64,000 nt of DNA from Microbacterium aurugineum (GCF_023101205.1 NZ_CP078078.1:310001-374000), one strand, 5' to 3'. Positions 51,133 through 62,702 are shown, counted from the first letter of the stretch. Translations and numbers: made by a program. Notes: generated by a model not told the origin, from the letters alone.

Positions 51133-53817
51133 GTGACCAGTGAGATCGTCGTCGTTCCCCACACCCACTGGGACCGCGAATGGTATGAGCCGCACGATGT
51201 CTTCCGCCTGCGCCTGGTGCACATGCTCGACCGGCTGATCGGGATCCTGGAGGCCGAGCCGGAGTACCGGTTCACGCTCGACGGACAGGCCGCGGCGATC
51301 GAGGACTACCTCGAGATGCGTCCGGAGATGCGGGACCGGGTCATGGCTCTGGTGCAGCGGGAGCAGCTGAGTGTGGGCCCGTTCCTCATCCTGCTCGACG
51401 AGTTCGGCTGCGACGGCGAGACCATCATCCGCAACCTCGAGCTCGGTCGCGCCGCGAGCGCGCGTCTGGGCCGCACCATGCCGGTCGGCTACCTCCCGGA
51501 CATGTTCGGCCATGCGGCGCAGATGCCGCAGATCCTGGCCGGGTTCGGCATCCGTCACAGCGCGCTCTGGCGGGGTGTGCCCGCTGACGTCGCTGAGCAC
51601 GCGTTCGCATGGGTCGCCCCGAACGGCGATGCCGTGCGCTGCGAGTACCTCTTCGACGGCTACGGCAACGGGCTCGACATGTTCGCTCTGCCGGGTCAGC
51701 TCCCCGCGCTCGCCCCCGACTACGCCGCCCGCACCGCGTCCTGGTACGGCGACGACCCGGTGCTCGCGATGCTGGGCACCGATCACTCCGCACCTCCCGA
51801 AGACCTCGCCGAGGTCATCCGGGACTACGACGCGACGGGCCGCGAACCGCACCTGTCGATCGCGACCCTCGACGGGCACCTCTCGCGCTATGCGACGGAT
51901 GCCGCGGCGCTGGCCGTTCTTCCGCAGGTGCACGGCGAGATGCGCTCGCACGCCCGCGGCAACCTGCTGCCCGGGGTGTTCTCGATCCGCACGAACCTCA
52001 AGCGCGAGATGGCACGTTCGGAGCAGGCGCTCACGGCCGCCGAACGACTCGACCTGATGTTCGGATCCCGCGACCACCGCTCCTTCTTCGACACCGCCTG
52101 GTACCGCCTGGTGGAGAGCACGGCGCACGACTCCGTGACCGGCTGTGGCGTCGACGCGACGGCTGAGCAGGTCGGGACCCGCATCCACACCGCGGGGCAC
52201 ATCGCCCGTGGGGTCATCGACACCGTCCTCCGTGACGTGTCGGCGGCAGTGTCGCCTGCGCAGCACCTCGTGTTCAACCCCTCGGGCTTCGCTCGGCGTG
52301 CGCAGGTGGAGGTCACTCTGCACGGGGTGGATGCGGCGGCGCTCCCGGCGGGCGTGCAACTGCTGGACCCGCTGCCCACCGTGCTCGGCGACGAGCGGAT
52401 GCGCAGCGCCGATCTGCCCAAGATCCTCCGCCGCATCCACGGGCGTGAGCTCTTCGGGCAGCAGATCAACGGGTACGAGTGGGGCGAGCAGTCGCTCCGC
52501 TTCCAGGTGGCGGAGAGCCCTGAGGGTGTCTGGGACCTGGCGGCTTTCACCGTGGAACTGGAGGAGCGCGTGGCGGCGGATGCCGGCGGCGACGACCTCT
52601 GGCATGTCGAGACGATCGCCGATGCGCGCCACCGTGCCCTGCTGGCGGTGGACGTCGACGGTCTCGCGCTCGCCGCGGTGGCCGAGGCGACGGCGGCGGT
52701 TTCCGATGACCCGGTCACGGTGACCACCGGATCGCTCTCGAACGCCGCGCTCACCGTGACCGTGAACGCCGATGGCACCGTGCGCATCGACGGGGCGGAC
52801 GGCTCCTCGATCGACGGCGCCCTCGCCCTCGTCGATGACGGCGACTGCGGCGACTCCTACAACTACGGCCCGGTCGATCCGGCCTCCGCGGTGAGGAATG
52901 CGTCCTCCGTCGACGTCGCCGTGATCGAGGAGGGGCCGCTGCGCGGACGCCTCCGCATCCGTCGGGTCTACGACCTACCGGTGGGGCTGACCGAAGACCG
53001 GACACGTTCGAGTGAGACCGTGCCGCTGGTGACCGAGACCACGATCGAACTGCGCGAGGGGGAGGGCTTCCTGCGTGTCGGCATCGACTACGTGAACACG
53101 GCCTCCGACCACCGGCTCCGGGTGCTCGTCCCCGTCGGGGGTGCGGAGCTCGACGCCTCTCGGAGCGCCGGACAGTACGCGACGACCGTCCGTGGTCGCG
53201 AGGCGGAGGGTGGCTGGGGCGAGTTCCCGTTGCCGACCTACCCGGCGTACCGCTTCGCCGCGGCGGGTTCGACCGCGGTTCTCGTGCAGAAGCTGTCGGA
53301 GTACGAACTCGTGTCGACTCCGGGCGCATCCGACGCCCTCGCGGTCACCCTGTCCCGCTCCGTCGGCATGATGAGCGTCAACGTGCATCCGCTGCGTGAC
53401 GAGCCCGCCGGTTCCGAGATCCCCGTTCCCGGTGCGCAGTACCTCGGAGTGGCCGTGCACACGGACCTGGCGATCCTGGTCGGCGCGGATGATGCGACGG
53501 CCGTGCGCGCCGCCGACCTCTTCCGGCACGACCCGCTCGTGGTCCGCGGTTCGGGCGAGACCGACGGTCCGGTGCCCGAGGCAGCCTTCCCGGTCGAGCT
53601 CTCGGGCGACGTCGTGCTGGAGTCGGCGCGACGGGTCGGTGATGCCGCTGAGCTCCGATTCGTGAACTACCTGTCCGACGCACGCGACGTGGCGTTCTCG
53701 GCGCCGGGGTCCTGGACGCGGGTCGACCTGGCCGGTGAGGTTCAGGAGGCCGCGTTCGACGCGTCCTCCGCGCGCACGGACGCGGGCGCGATGCTCAGCA
53801 TCCGACGATCGCTCTGA
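51133..53817 (+). CDS. Glycoside hydrolase family 38 alpha-mannosidase
   Basis: 894 aa. The GH38 zinc and catalytic residues are present: HTHWDREW (H10, H12, D14) and the nucleophile D123 in VGYLPDMFGHAAQMPQIL. AHDSVTGCGVD supplies a further zinc-binding His, followed by the middle three-helix bundle and the C-terminal beta-sandwich domains. It cleaves terminal alpha-mannosides. No signal peptide is seen, so the enzyme acts on imported substrate. GTG 51133 has AGGAG upstream. Part of unit 1, 43 nt after the PHP gene. Confidence 0.92.
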   Translation: MTSEIVVVPHTHWDREWYEPHDVFRLRLVHMLDRLIGILEAEPEYRFTLDGQAAAIEDYLEMRPEMRDRVMALVQREQLSVGPFLILLDEFGCDGETIIRNLELGRAASARLGRTMPVGYLPDMFGHAAQMPQILAGFGIRHSALWRGVPADVAEHAFAWVAPNGDAVRCEYLFDGYGNGLDMFALPGQLPALAPDYAARTASWYGDDPVLAMLGTDHSAPPEDLAEVIRDYDATGREPHLSIATLDGHLSRYATDAAALAVLPQVHGEMRSHARGNLLPGVFSIRTNLKREMARSEQALTAAERLDLMFGSRDHRSFFDTAWYRLVESTAHDSVTGCGVDATAEQVGTRIHTAGHIARGVIDTVLRDVSAAVSPAQHLVFNPSGFARRAQVEVTLHGVDAAALPAGVQLLDPLPTVLGDERMRSADLPKILRRIHGRELFGQQINGYEWGEQSLRFQVAESPEGVWDLAAFTVELEERVAADAGGDDLWHVETIADARHRALLAVDVDGLALAAVAEATAAVSDDPVTVTTGSLSNAALTVTVNADGTVRIDGADGSSIDGALALVDDGDCGDSYNYGPVDPASAVRNASSVDVAVIEEGPLRGRLRIRRVYDLPVGLTEDRTRSSETVPLVTETTIELREGEGFLRVGIDYVNTASDHRLRVLVPVGGAELDASRSAGQYATTVRGREAEGGWGEFPLPTYPAYRFAAAGSTAVLVQKLSEYELVSTPGASDALAVTLSRSVGMMSVNVHPLRDEPAGSEIPVPGAQYLGVAVHTDLAILVGADDATAVRAADLFRHDPLVVRGSGETDGPVPEAAFPVELSGDVVLESARRVGDAAELRFVNYLSDARDVAFSAPGSWTRVDLAGEVQEAAFDASSARTDAGAMLSIRRSL

Positions 53818-53828
53818 GCAGATCACCG

Positions 53829-53842
53829 CATTAGTGCTAATG
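53829..53842. promoter_or_regulatory. Putative operator upstream of iolC
   Basis: CATTAG-TG-CTAATG has perfect 6-bp arms. It lies in the 57-nt gap before iolC, in an AT-rich stretch that also holds TAATGT and TAAGAC, either of which could be a -10 box. A similar TTAG/TAAT spacing occurs in the spacer of the unit 1 promoter read on the other strand, but the match is loose. Confidence 0.5.
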
Positions 53843-53874
53843 TTAAGACAAATGCGCGAAGGAGTGGAGGGGTG

Positions 53875-54831
53875 ATGTCGGAGGAACGATCGGTCGCGGA
53901 GATCCTGGCCATCGGGCGCCTGGGCGTCGACCTGTACCCGCTGCAGGACGGCGTCGGTCTCGGTGACGTCACCAGTTTCGGAAAGTACCTCGGTGGAAGT
54001 GCGGCCAACGTGGCCGTCGCCGCTGCTCGCTACGGGCACGACACCGCTCTGCTCTCCCGGGTGGGAGACGACCCCTTCGGGCGGTACCTTCGCGAGGAGC
54101 TGGAGCGTCTCGGGGTGCGGAGCGACTTCGTCGCGACCGATCCGAGCTACAAGACGCCGATCACGTTCTGCGAAATCTTCCCGCCGGACGACTTCCCCCT
54201 GTACTTCTATCGCGAGCCCACTGCTCCCGACCTGCAGATCCGCCCCGGCGACGTCGATGCGCAGACCGTGCGGGAAGCGACGCTCCTCTGGTTCACGGCG
54301 ACAGGCCTGAGCGAGGAGCCGAGTAGACAGACCCACCTCGACCTCCTCGCGTCGCGGGGACGCCGTGCGCACACCGTGTTCGACCTGGACTACCGACCGA
54401 TGTTCTGGGAGGCGCCGGAGGCCGCGCGCACGCAGATCCAGCGTGCGCTCGAGTTCGCCACCGTCGCCGTCGGCAACCGCGAGGAGTGTGAGGTCGCGGT
54501 CGGCGAGACCGAACCGCAGCGTGCCGCGGACGCGCTCCTGGAGCGCGGCGTGGAACTGGCGATCGTCAAGCAGGGGCCGCGCGGTGTGCTCGCCAAGACG
54601 CGGTCGACGCAGGTGGAGATTCCGGCCACCCCGGTCGAGGTCGTCAACGGGCTCGGTGCCGGCGATGCGTTCGGTGGCGCGCTCTGCCACGGCCTGCTGG
54701 CGGGATGGGAACTGGAGAAGACGTTGATCTATGCGAACGCGGCGGGCGGCATCGTGGCCGGCCGCCGGGAATGTTCGACCGCGATGCCGACGGAGCGCGA
54801 GGTCGCCGAGGTCGTGAACGGAGATGCATGA
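53875..54831 (+). CDS. iolC: 5-dehydro-2-deoxygluconokinase
   Basis: 318 aa PfkB-family kinase phosphorylating 2-deoxy-5-keto-D-gluconate in myo-inositol breakdown. The N-terminal sugar-binding GKYLGGSAANVAVAAARYG and the catalytic GLGAGDAFGGALCHG (base D264) are clear. FDLDYRPMFWEAPE is a segment characteristic of IolC. A GTG at 53872 directly precedes ATG 53875; GGAGG upstream fits either. First gene of unit 2. Confidence 0.92.
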   Translation: MSEERSVAEILAIGRLGVDLYPLQDGVGLGDVTSFGKYLGGSAANVAVAAARYGHDTALLSRVGDDPFGRYLREELERLGVRSDFVATDPSYKTPITFCEIFPPDDFPLYFYREPTAPDLQIRPGDVDAQTVREATLLWFTATGLSEEPSRQTHLDLLASRGRRAHTVFDLDYRPMFWEAPEAARTQIQRALEFATVAVGNREECEVAVGETEPQRAADALLERGVELAIVKQGPRGVLAKTRSTQVEIPATPVEVVNGLGAGDAFGGALCHGLLAGWELEKTLIYANAAGGIVAGRRECSTAMPTEREVAEVVNGDA

Positions 54832-54832
54832 G

Positions 54833-55732
54833 ATGACAGCACTGACCGAGGACGACTTCCACCGGCTCCGGACGGTGCGTGCGGAGTCGCCGCGAGCGAT
54901 CCGCGAGACGCTGGCCGGGCGACGTCGTCGCGAGATCATCCGCGGCGACGGGCGGCTGTTCATCATCGCGGCCGACCATCCTGCGCGCGGTGCGCTCGCC
55001 GTCGGCGGCTCGCCGTTCGCGATGGCCGACCGCTACGAGCTGCTCGACCGCCTCGCGATCGCCCTGCGGCACCCGGGCGTCGACGGCGTGCTGGGAACCC
55101 CCGACATCATCGACGACCTCGCCGTGCTCGGTCTGCTCGACGACAAGATCGTGGTCGGCTCGATGAACCGCGGTGGCCTGCGGGGGGCGAGCTTCGAGAT
55201 GGACGACCGCTACACAGGGTACGACGTGCCGGCGATGGTGGACTCGGGAATCGACTTCGCCAAAGCGCTCCTGCGGGTGAACCTCGACGACGACGGGACG
55301 GCACCCACGCTGGCCTCGACGGCGGAAGCGGTCACGGCGGCCGCACGCGCGGATCTGCCGATCATGCTGGAGCCGTTCCTGAGTCGACGCGTGGACGGCC
55401 GGGTCGTCAACGATCTGAGTCCGGATGCCGTGATGCTGTCGATCGCCATCGCCAGCGGTCTGGGCGCGAGCAGCGCCAGCTCCTGGCTGAAGCTGCCGGT
55501 GGTCGAAGACATGGAGCGGGTGCTGGCGGCGACGACGTTGCCGGTGCTGCTCCTCGGCGGAGACGCGGGCGCCGACCCCGACGACACGTTCTCGACCTGG
55601 GAGGATGCTCTCTCGCTGCCAGGAGTGCGCGGACTGACGGTCGGACGCACGCTCCTGTACTCCTCCGACATCGACGTCGCGTCCGCCATCGATGTCGCCG
55701 CCTCTCTGGTCCACCCCGGGCTCACCGCCTGA
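54833..55732 (+). CDS. Cgl0159-type (beta/alpha)8 aldolase of the inositol pathway
   Basis: 299 aa. RLFIIAADHPARGALAVGG, GVDGVLGTPDIIDDLAVLGLL and the Schiff-base type segments LPIMLEPFLSRR and WLKLPVVEDMERVLAATTLPVLLLGGDAG match the family found next to iolC in Corynebacterium. By position it fills the IolJ role, splitting 2-deoxy-5-keto-gluconate 6-phosphate to dihydroxyacetone phosphate and malonate semialdehyde. ATG 54833 is preferred for its GGAG at 9-nt spacing; ATG 54824 would overlap iolC more. Confidence 0.82.
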   Translation: MTALTEDDFHRLRTVRAESPRAIRETLAGRRRREIIRGDGRLFIIAADHPARGALAVGGSPFAMADRYELLDRLAIALRHPGVDGVLGTPDIIDDLAVLGLLDDKIVVGSMNRGGLRGASFEMDDRYTGYDVPAMVDSGIDFAKALLRVNLDDDGTAPTLASTAEAVTAAARADLPIMLEPFLSRRVDGRVVNDLSPDAVMLSIAIASGLGASSASSWLKLPVVEDMERVLAATTLPVLLLGGDAGADPDDTFSTWEDALSLPGVRGLTVGRTLLYSSDIDVASAIDVAASLVHPGLTA

Positions 55733-55774
55733 ACGCCTCTTCCCGCCTGAACGCCACTTCGCCGAAGGATACGT

Positions 55775-57298
<1,524 letters not shown>

Positions 57299-57322
57299 GC
57301 TTCGGATCGGGCAGAAGGCGTC

Positions 57323-58231
57323 ATGACCGAGCAGGGGCAATGGTTCCACCGCCGAGGGACGATCGGCCGCGACGGGTGGGAGAGCGTCGTCGACGCTGCG
57401 ATCCCGGGATGGACGCACACCGGCATCCGCATCGGAGCGCTCGCCGCGGGGGAGACCCTCGCGCTCGCCGAGGACGGGGTCGAGCGGATCATCGTGCCGC
57501 TCGCGGGTTCCTTCACGGTGCAGCACACCGAGCAGGGCGCGACCTCGGAGACGACGCTCGCCGGCCGCCGGTCGGTCTTCGACGGGCCCAGCGACGTGCT
57601 CTACCTGTCGTCCGTAGCCTCCGCGGTCATCACGGGAGTCGGTCGGGTGGCGGTGGCCTCCGCGCCCGCATCGGCCGTGCATCCGACCCGGCACATCCGC
57701 GCCGCCGAGATCCCGATCGAGCTCCGCGGAGCCGGCACCTCCAGCCGGCAGGTGCACAACTTCGGCACGCCGGAAGCGCTCGACGCCGAGCGCCTCATCG
57801 TCTGCGAGGTCATCACGCCCGCGGGGAACTGGTCGTCGTATCCGCCGCACAAGCACGATGAGCACGTGTCGGGACGGGAATCCCGGCTCGAGGAGATCTA
57901 CTACTTCGAGGCGGCCCCCACGCGTGCCGGCGGCGATGCCGGTGCCGCCGAGGCCGCGTTCGGGATGTTTGCGACCTATTCCTCGGACGCGGGCGCGATC
58001 GACATCGCCGAGCGGGTGGGCACGGGTGATATCGCGCTGGTCCCGTTCGGATTCCACGGACCCGCTGTCGCCGCACCGGGCTACGACCTCTACTACCTGA
58101 ACGTCATGGCCGGCCCCGATCCGGAGCGGGTGTGGCTGATCACCGACGACCCGGCGCACGCGTGGGTGCGCGACAACTGGAGCGGGCAGGACATCGATTC
58201 CCGGCTTCCCTACGGACATGGAGATCACTGA
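57323..58231 (+). CDS. iolB: 5-deoxy-glucuronate isomerase
   Basis: 302 aa two-cupin enzyme. The metal ligands appear in SSYPPHKHDEH (His, His) with the following Glu in RLEEIYYFE, and the final His in PFGFHGPAVAAPGYDLYYLNVMAG. It converts 5-deoxy-glucuronate to 2-deoxy-5-keto-gluconate. Its stop overlaps iolD by 1 nt. Confidence 0.94.
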   Translation: MTEQGQWFHRRGTIGRDGWESVVDAAIPGWTHTGIRIGALAAGETLALAEDGVERIIVPLAGSFTVQHTEQGATSETTLAGRRSVFDGPSDVLYLSSVASAVITGVGRVAVASAPASAVHPTRHIRAAEIPIELRGAGTSSRQVHNFGTPEALDAERLIVCEVITPAGNWSSYPPHKHDEHVSGRESRLEEIYYFEAAPTRAGGDAGAAEAAFGMFATYSSDAGAIDIAERVGTGDIALVPFGFHGPAVAAPGYDLYYLNVMAGPDPERVWLITDDPAHAWVRDNWSGQDIDSRLPYGHGDH

Positions 58232-60141
58232 TGCAGACGAAGCGGATGACGGTCGGCCAGGCCCTGGTCGAGTTCCTCTCGCGGCAATGGACCGTCGACG
58301 GCACCATCCGTGAGCGCACCGTGCCCGGTATGTTCGGGATCTTCGGCCACGGGAACGTCGCGGGTCTCGGTCAGGCGCTGCAGCAGTACAACCTCGAGCA
58401 GCCCGATCTGATGCCCTACCGCCAGGCCCGCAACGAACAGGCGATGGTGCACCAGGCGGTGGGCTTCGCGCGGATGCACCGGCGTAGGGCCACGTTCGCG
58501 AGTGCGGCCTCAGTGGGGCCGGGCGCGACGAACATGCTCACCGGTGCGGCCCTCGCGACGACCAACCGGCTCCCGGCGCTGCTGTTGCCGAGTGACACCT
58601 TCGCCACCCGAGTCGCCGATCCCGTCCTGCAGCAGCTGGAGCGCCCGCACGACATCGGGCTCACGGTGAACGATGCGTTCCGCCCGCTCTCGGTGTTCTT
58701 CGACCGGGTGCAGCGCCCCGAGCAGCTCTTCTCGATCGCGCTCGCGGCGATGCGCGTGCTCACCGATCCGGCGGAGACGGGGGCGGTGACGATCGCCCTC
58801 CCCGAAGACGTGCAGGCCGAGGCTGTGGACGTCCCGCTCGAATTCCTCCAGGAGCGTGAATGGCACATCCGCCGGCCACTGCCCGAACGCGGACCGCTCG
58901 AGCGTGCCGTGGCCGCGATCCGCGGCGCGAAGCAGCCGCTCATCGTCGCCGGTGGGGGGGTGATCTATTCGGAAGCGGAGCAGGCACTCCGTGCGTTCGC
59001 CGAGGCCACCGGCATCCCGGTCGGCACCACGCAGGCGGGCGGTGGCGCATTGCCCTGGGACCACCCGCAGAATCTCGGCGGGATCGGTGCGACGGGAACC
59101 ACCGCCGCGAACCGGATCGCCGCCGACGCCGATGTGATCATCGGTATCGGCACGCGCTACAGCGATTTCACCACCGCGTCGCGTACCGCCTTCCAGAACC
59201 CGGATGCGGTGTTCGTGAACGTCAACGTCGCCGCCCTCGACGCCTACAAGCACGGCTCGCAGCTCCCGCTCATCGCCGATGCCAGGGAAGCGCTGGTCGC
59301 GCTCACGGGCATGCTCGGGGACTTCCGGATCGCGACCGATCTGAGCGCGCGGATCGCCGACGAGAAGCGGCGATGGGATGCGGTGGTCGACCACGCTCTC
59401 GCGCCCACGGGTGGCGAACTGCCGGGGCAGCCCGAGATCATCGGCGCCGTGCGCGGGTCGGTGGCCGATGCGGACGTCATCGTGCAGGCGGCCGGCTCGC
59501 TCCCCGGAGATCTGCACAAGCTGTGGCGGGTGAGCGACCCGCTCGGCTACCACGTCGAGTACGCCTACTCCTGCATGGGGTATGAGATCGCGGGAGGCCT
59601 CGGCGTCAAACGGGGGCTCCTCGCATCCGGTGACGAGCGGGACGTGATCGTCATGGTCGGCGACGGTTCGTACCTGATGTTGAGCTCCGAACTCGCGACG
59701 GCCGTGGCCGAGGGCATCAAGATCATCGTCGTGCTCGTCCAGAACCAGGGATACGCCTCGATCGGGCATCTCTCGGAGACGGTGGGCACGGAGCGCTTCG
59801 GCACGAAGTACCGGAGCTACGACGAGGAGACGCGGAGCTTCCAGCACGGTGACGTGCTCCCGGTCGACCTCGCGATGAACGCTCGCAGCTACGGCGTCGA
59901 CGTCATCGAGATCGCACGGGGGTCTGCGGCGATCGATGACCTGCGTGCTGCGGTCGCCACGGCGAAGGCCTCGGAGCGGTCGACGCTCATCCACATCGAC
60001 AGTGACCCGACGGTCTACGGTCCGGACGGGGAGGGTTGGTGGGACGTGCCGGTGGCGGCGGTCTCGACCACGGACACCGCACAGCGGGCCCTCGACGAGT
60101 ACGTGCAGCAGCGTGCTGCACAGCGTCCCCTGCTGGGCTGA
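58231..60141 (+). CDS. iolD: 3D-(3,5/4)-trihydroxycyclohexane-1,2-dione acylhydrolase
   Basis: 636 aa thiamine diphosphate enzyme, acetolactate-synthase fold, opening the inositol ring. The N-terminal [17 protein letters not shown] and [19 protein letters not shown] hold the catalytic Glu region. ThDP binding is seen in [18 protein letters not shown] (GDGS start) ending near [10 protein letters not shown]. Full length for IolD. ATG overlaps the iolB stop (TGATG). Last gene of unit 2; rlmN follows after 58 nt with its own promoter. Confidence 0.95.
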   Translation: MQTKRMTVGQALVEFLSRQWTVDGTIRERTVPGMFGIFGHGNVAGLGQALQQYNLEQPDLMPYRQARNEQAMVHQAVGFARMHRRRATFASAASVGPGATNMLTGAALATTNRLPALLLPSDTFATRVADPVLQQLERPHDIGLTVNDAFRPLSVFFDRVQRPEQLFSIALAAMRVLTDPAETGAVTIALPEDVQAEAVDVPLEFLQEREWHIRRPLPERGPLERAVAAIRGAKQPLIVAGGGVIYSEAEQALRAFAEATGIPVGTTQAGGGALPWDHPQNLGGIGATGTTAANRIAADADVIIGIGTRYSDFTTASRTAFQNPDAVFVNVNVAALDAYKHGSQLPLIADAREALVALTGMLGDFRIATDLSARIADEKRRWDAVVDHALAPTGGELPGQPEIIGAVRGSVADADVIVQAAGSLPGDLHKLWRVSDPLGYHVEYAYSCMGYEIAGGLGVKRGLLASGDERDVIVMVGDGSYLMLSSELATAVAEGIKIIVVLVQNQGYASIGHLSETVGTERFGTKYRSYDEETRSFQHGDVLPVDLAMNARSYGVDVIEIARGSAAIDDLRAAVATAKASERSTLIHIDSDPTVYGPDGEGWWDVPVAAVSTTDTAQRALDEYVQQRAAQRPLLG

Positions 60142-60199
60142 CGTCACGGAAGCACCGCACCCCAGGGCCTTCCCATCCGTCACCGCGTACCCTGGAGGT

Positions 60200-61489
60200 A
60201 TGACGGAGAATCCCCGCACGCGCGAGACGCGCCCCCAGGCAGCGCCCGCGTCGTCCCGTTCGGGGGCGGTCCGCGAGACGCGCACGGCACAGGTGCGCCC
60301 CCGGACCGAGGGGTGGACGCAGCAGAAGGATGCCGAGGGGCGCCCGCTGCTGCAGTTCGCGAGCCCCAAGCGCGGCAAGCCGCCGGTGCATCTGGCCGAC
60401 CTCACGCCGGCCGAGCGCACCGAGAAGGTCAAGGAGCTCGGGCTCCCCGGCTTCCGCGCGAAGCAGCTGTCGACGCACTACTTCCGCCACTACACGTCCG
60501 ACCCCGAGCAGATGACGGACCTCCCGGCCGACACCCGGGAGCAGCTCGTCGCCGGGATGCTGCCGTCGCTGCTCACCGAGGTGCGACGCCTCGAGACCGA
60601 CCGCGGCGACACGATCAAATTCCTGTGGCGTCTGCACGACGGCGCGCTGGTCGAGTCGGTGCTCATGCGCTACCCCGGCCGCATCACGCTGTGCGTGTCG
60701 AGCCAGGCCGGCTGCGGCATGAACTGCCCGTTCTGCGCGACCGGCCAGGCGGGGTTGACCCGCAACATGTCGACCGCCGAGATCATCGAGCAGATCGTTC
60801 GTGCCAACCGGCTGATCGCCGACGGCGGCCTCGGTGGCAAGAAGGCCGACGACCACAGCATGGAGCGCGTGTCGAACATCGTGTTCATGGGCATGGGTGA
60901 GCCGCTCGCGAACTACAAGCGCGTGATGGATGCGGTCCGCTCGATGGTGGCTCCGCAGCCCGACGGTCTGGGCATGAGCGCGCGCGGCATCACCGTGTCC
61001 ACCGTGGGTCTCGTGCCGGCGATCAAGAAGCTCGCCGACGAGAACATCCCCGTGACCTTCGCGCTGTCGCTGCACGCCCCGGACGATCACCTCCGCGACG
61101 AGCTCATCCCGGTGAACTCCCGCTGGAAGGTCGATGAGGCCCTCGACGCCGCGTACGAGTACTACGCCAAGACCGGTCGTCGCGTCTCGATCGAGTACGC
61201 GCTCATCAAGGACATGAACGACCACGCGTGGCGCGCCGACCTGCTCGCGGAGAAGCTCAATCAGCGCGGACGCGGCTGGGTCCACGTGAACCCGATCCCG
61301 CTCAACCCGACGCCCGGTTCGGTCTGGACCTCGTCGGAGATCCCGGTGCAGAACGAGTTCGTCCGGCGACTCAATGACGCCGGCATCCCGACGACCCTCC
61401 GCGACACCCGCGGCAAGGAGATCGACGGCGCCTGCGGTCAGCTGGTCGCCACGACCGAGGACGAGGCCGCCTCCGCAGCGATGAGCTGA
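60200..61489 (+). CDS. rlmN: 23S rRNA (adenine-2503-C2)-methyltransferase
   Basis: 429 aa radical-SAM enzyme methylating A2503 of 23S rRNA and A37 of some tRNAs. The iron-sulfur motif CGMNCPFC (C172, C176, C179) is followed by [29 protein letters not shown] and the C-terminal catalytic Cys in GACGQLVA. About 70 extra residues precede the core and are disordered and basic. TACCCT at exactly -12 to -7 of ATG 60200 indicates leaderless translation, although GGAGG is also close by. Its last 52 nt overlap the convergent oxidoreductase gene. Confidence 0.95.
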   Translation: MTENPRTRETRPQAAPASSRSGAVRETRTAQVRPRTEGWTQQKDAEGRPLLQFASPKRGKPPVHLADLTPAERTEKVKELGLPGFRAKQLSTHYFRHYTSDPEQMTDLPADTREQLVAGMLPSLLTEVRRLETDRGDTIKFLWRLHDGALVESVLMRYPGRITLCVSSQAGCGMNCPFCATGQAGLTRNMSTAEIIEQIVRANRLIADGGLGGKKADDHSMERVSNIVFMGMGEPLANYKRVMDAVRSMVAPQPDGLGMSARGITVSTVGLVPAIKKLADENIPVTFALSLHAPDDHLRDELIPVNSRWKVDEALDAAYEYYAKTGRRVSIEYALIKDMNDHAWRADLLAEKLNQRGRGWVHVNPIPLNPTPGSVWTSSEIPVQNEFVRRLNDAGIPTTLRDTRGKEIDGACGQLVATTEDEAASAAMS

Positions 61490-62064
61490 GGCGTCACGCC
61501 CGCTCGGCGACCGTCGAGCGTGCCGAGGTGTTCGGCGCGGTCGAGCCACCGTGCGATCGTCGCGGTGTCGGCGTCCTTGACGTCGAGCATGCGGTGGACG
61601 CGTACGGACCTCACGCCGCACAGGCGCAGGGTGTTGCGGGCCACCTGGGTCTGCGCGGGCAGCCCGGTGAACGGCACCGCGAACCACGGGGTGTCCGCGA
61701 GCAGGAGCAGTCGGCCGCGGCGTGCGGGCAGCAGCCCCTCGGGGAGGCCGAGCTTCGTGTAGCGGTACTCCTGCTGCGGCAGCAGGGCGCGGTCGAAGAA
61801 GCCCTTGAGCACCGCGGGGACCGAACCCCACCAGAGCGGCGTGGCGACGACGATCGTGTCGGCGTCGTGCAGTGCCTGTTTCGCGTCGACGAGGTCGGGC
61901 TCGAGGGTCATGCGCTCCCGGTAGCCGAAGCGCAGGTGGGGATCGAAGTCCAGGTCACGCAGTGCGAGCACCCGGGCGTCTCCGTGTCCGTCGGCGTACC
62001 GCTGGGCCAGCGAAGCGGTCAGGGAGCGGGCGTCGGGGTGGCCGTCGATCACGAGAGCAGGCAT
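61438..62064 (-). CDS. Flavodoxin-fold NAD(P)H dehydrogenase (quinone) family protein
   Basis: 208 aa. [22 protein letters not shown] is the FMN-phosphate loop, and [28 protein letters not shown] is the conserved P-L-W-W-x-S-x-P-A-x-L-K active-site strand of the MdaB/KefF group. It probably reduces quinones or other electrophiles. It is divergent from a TetR gene, with a 41-bp operator between them, so likely induced by the TetR ligand. The 3' end overlaps rlmN on the opposite strand. Confidence 0.88.
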   Translation of the reverse strand: MPALVIDGHPDARSLTASLAQRYADGHGDARVLALRDLDFDPHLRFGYRERMTLEPDLVDAKQALHDADTIVVATPLWWGSVPAVLKGFFDRALLPQQEYRYTKLGLPEGLLPARRGRLLLLADTPWFAVPFTGLPAQTQVARNTLRLCGVRSVRVHRMLDVKDADTATIARWLDRAEHLGTLDGRRAGVTPQLIAAEAASSSVVATS

Positions 62065-62073
62065 GTCAGGTTC

Positions 62074-62114
62074 CTATCTGGACAGTGTCAAGGTGGTGGA
62101 CACTGTCAAGATAG
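62074..62114. promoter_or_regulatory. Long TetR-type operator between oxidoreductase and tetR
   Basis: CTATCTGGACAGTGTC (62074-62089) and GACACTGTCAAGATAG (62099-62114) are inverted repeats matching at 15 of 16 positions around a 9-nt centre. On the minus strand it contains two TTGACA sequences usable as -35 boxes. It fills most of the 53-nt divergent gap, so one dimer or two could shut both promoters. Confidence 0.85.
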
Positions 62115-62117
62115 GAG

Positions 62118-62702
62118 ATGATGTTGCTCATGTCAAGTTCGAAGGACGGCTACCACCACGGCGATCTCGCCCGGGCGCTGGAGGATGCCGCCATGCAGCT
62201 GCTGGAGCGGATGCCTGCGGCGGAGATCAGCCTCCGCGAGGTCGCCCGCGCCGCGAACGTCAGCCACAACGCGCCGTATCACCACTTCTCGGACCGGCTC
62301 GGGCTGCTCAAGGTGCTCGCCGAGCGGAGCATGGCCGACCTCCTGACGCAGGTCCGCACCGACGCGGAGAAGGCGTCGACCCCGCGCGCGGCGCTCACGG
62401 ACGCCGGTTCCGCCTATATCCGCTTCGCTGTGGAACATCCGCACGCGTTCGATGCGGTGTACGACCCGACGGTCTGCGTCCCCGGATCCCCGACCGCGAC
62501 CATGGCGCCGCTGATCGACGGGCTTGAGACAGTGCTCGCAGAGGGAGTCGCCGCGGCAGGCCTGGACCGGCCGACCGATGCCGTCGTGGTGTGGGGGCTG
62601 ATCCATGGACTCGGCACGCTCGCCGCTGCGGGGCACTTCACCCTCGACGATGCCCTCGTGGCCTACGCGGCGGCGCTCGATCGGCTGCTCCCGTCCCCCT
62701 GA
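62118..62702 (+). CDS. TetR-family transcriptional regulator
   Basis: 194 aa. The YHHGDLARALEDAAMQLLERMPAAEISLREVARAANVSHNAPYHHFSDRLGLLKVLAERSM segment is a standard TetR helix-turn-helix domain; the rest is a helical ligand-binding domain with a WG-type C-terminal (TetR_C_33-like) pattern. Three close ATG codons (62118, 62121, 62130) are possible starts; AGGAG is adjacent to the first. Probably represses itself and the divergent oxidoreductase. Confidence 0.87.
   Translation: MMLLMSSSKDGYHHGDLARALEDAAMQLLERMPAAEISLREVARAANVSHNAPYHHFSDRLGLLKVLAERSMADLLTQVRTDAEKASTPRAALTDAGSAYIRFAVEHPHAFDAVYDPTVCVPGSPTATMAPLIDGLETVLAEGVAAAGLDRPTDAVVVWGLIHGLGTLAAAGHFTLDDALVAYAAALDRLLPSP

Noticed and set aside
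55726..55760. Attachment site or mobile-element scar at the CGCCTGAACGCC direct repeat before iolA
   Set aside because: Only 12 bp, 18 nt apart, with no gene of mobile origin; it is more likely a local duplication around the stop codon.
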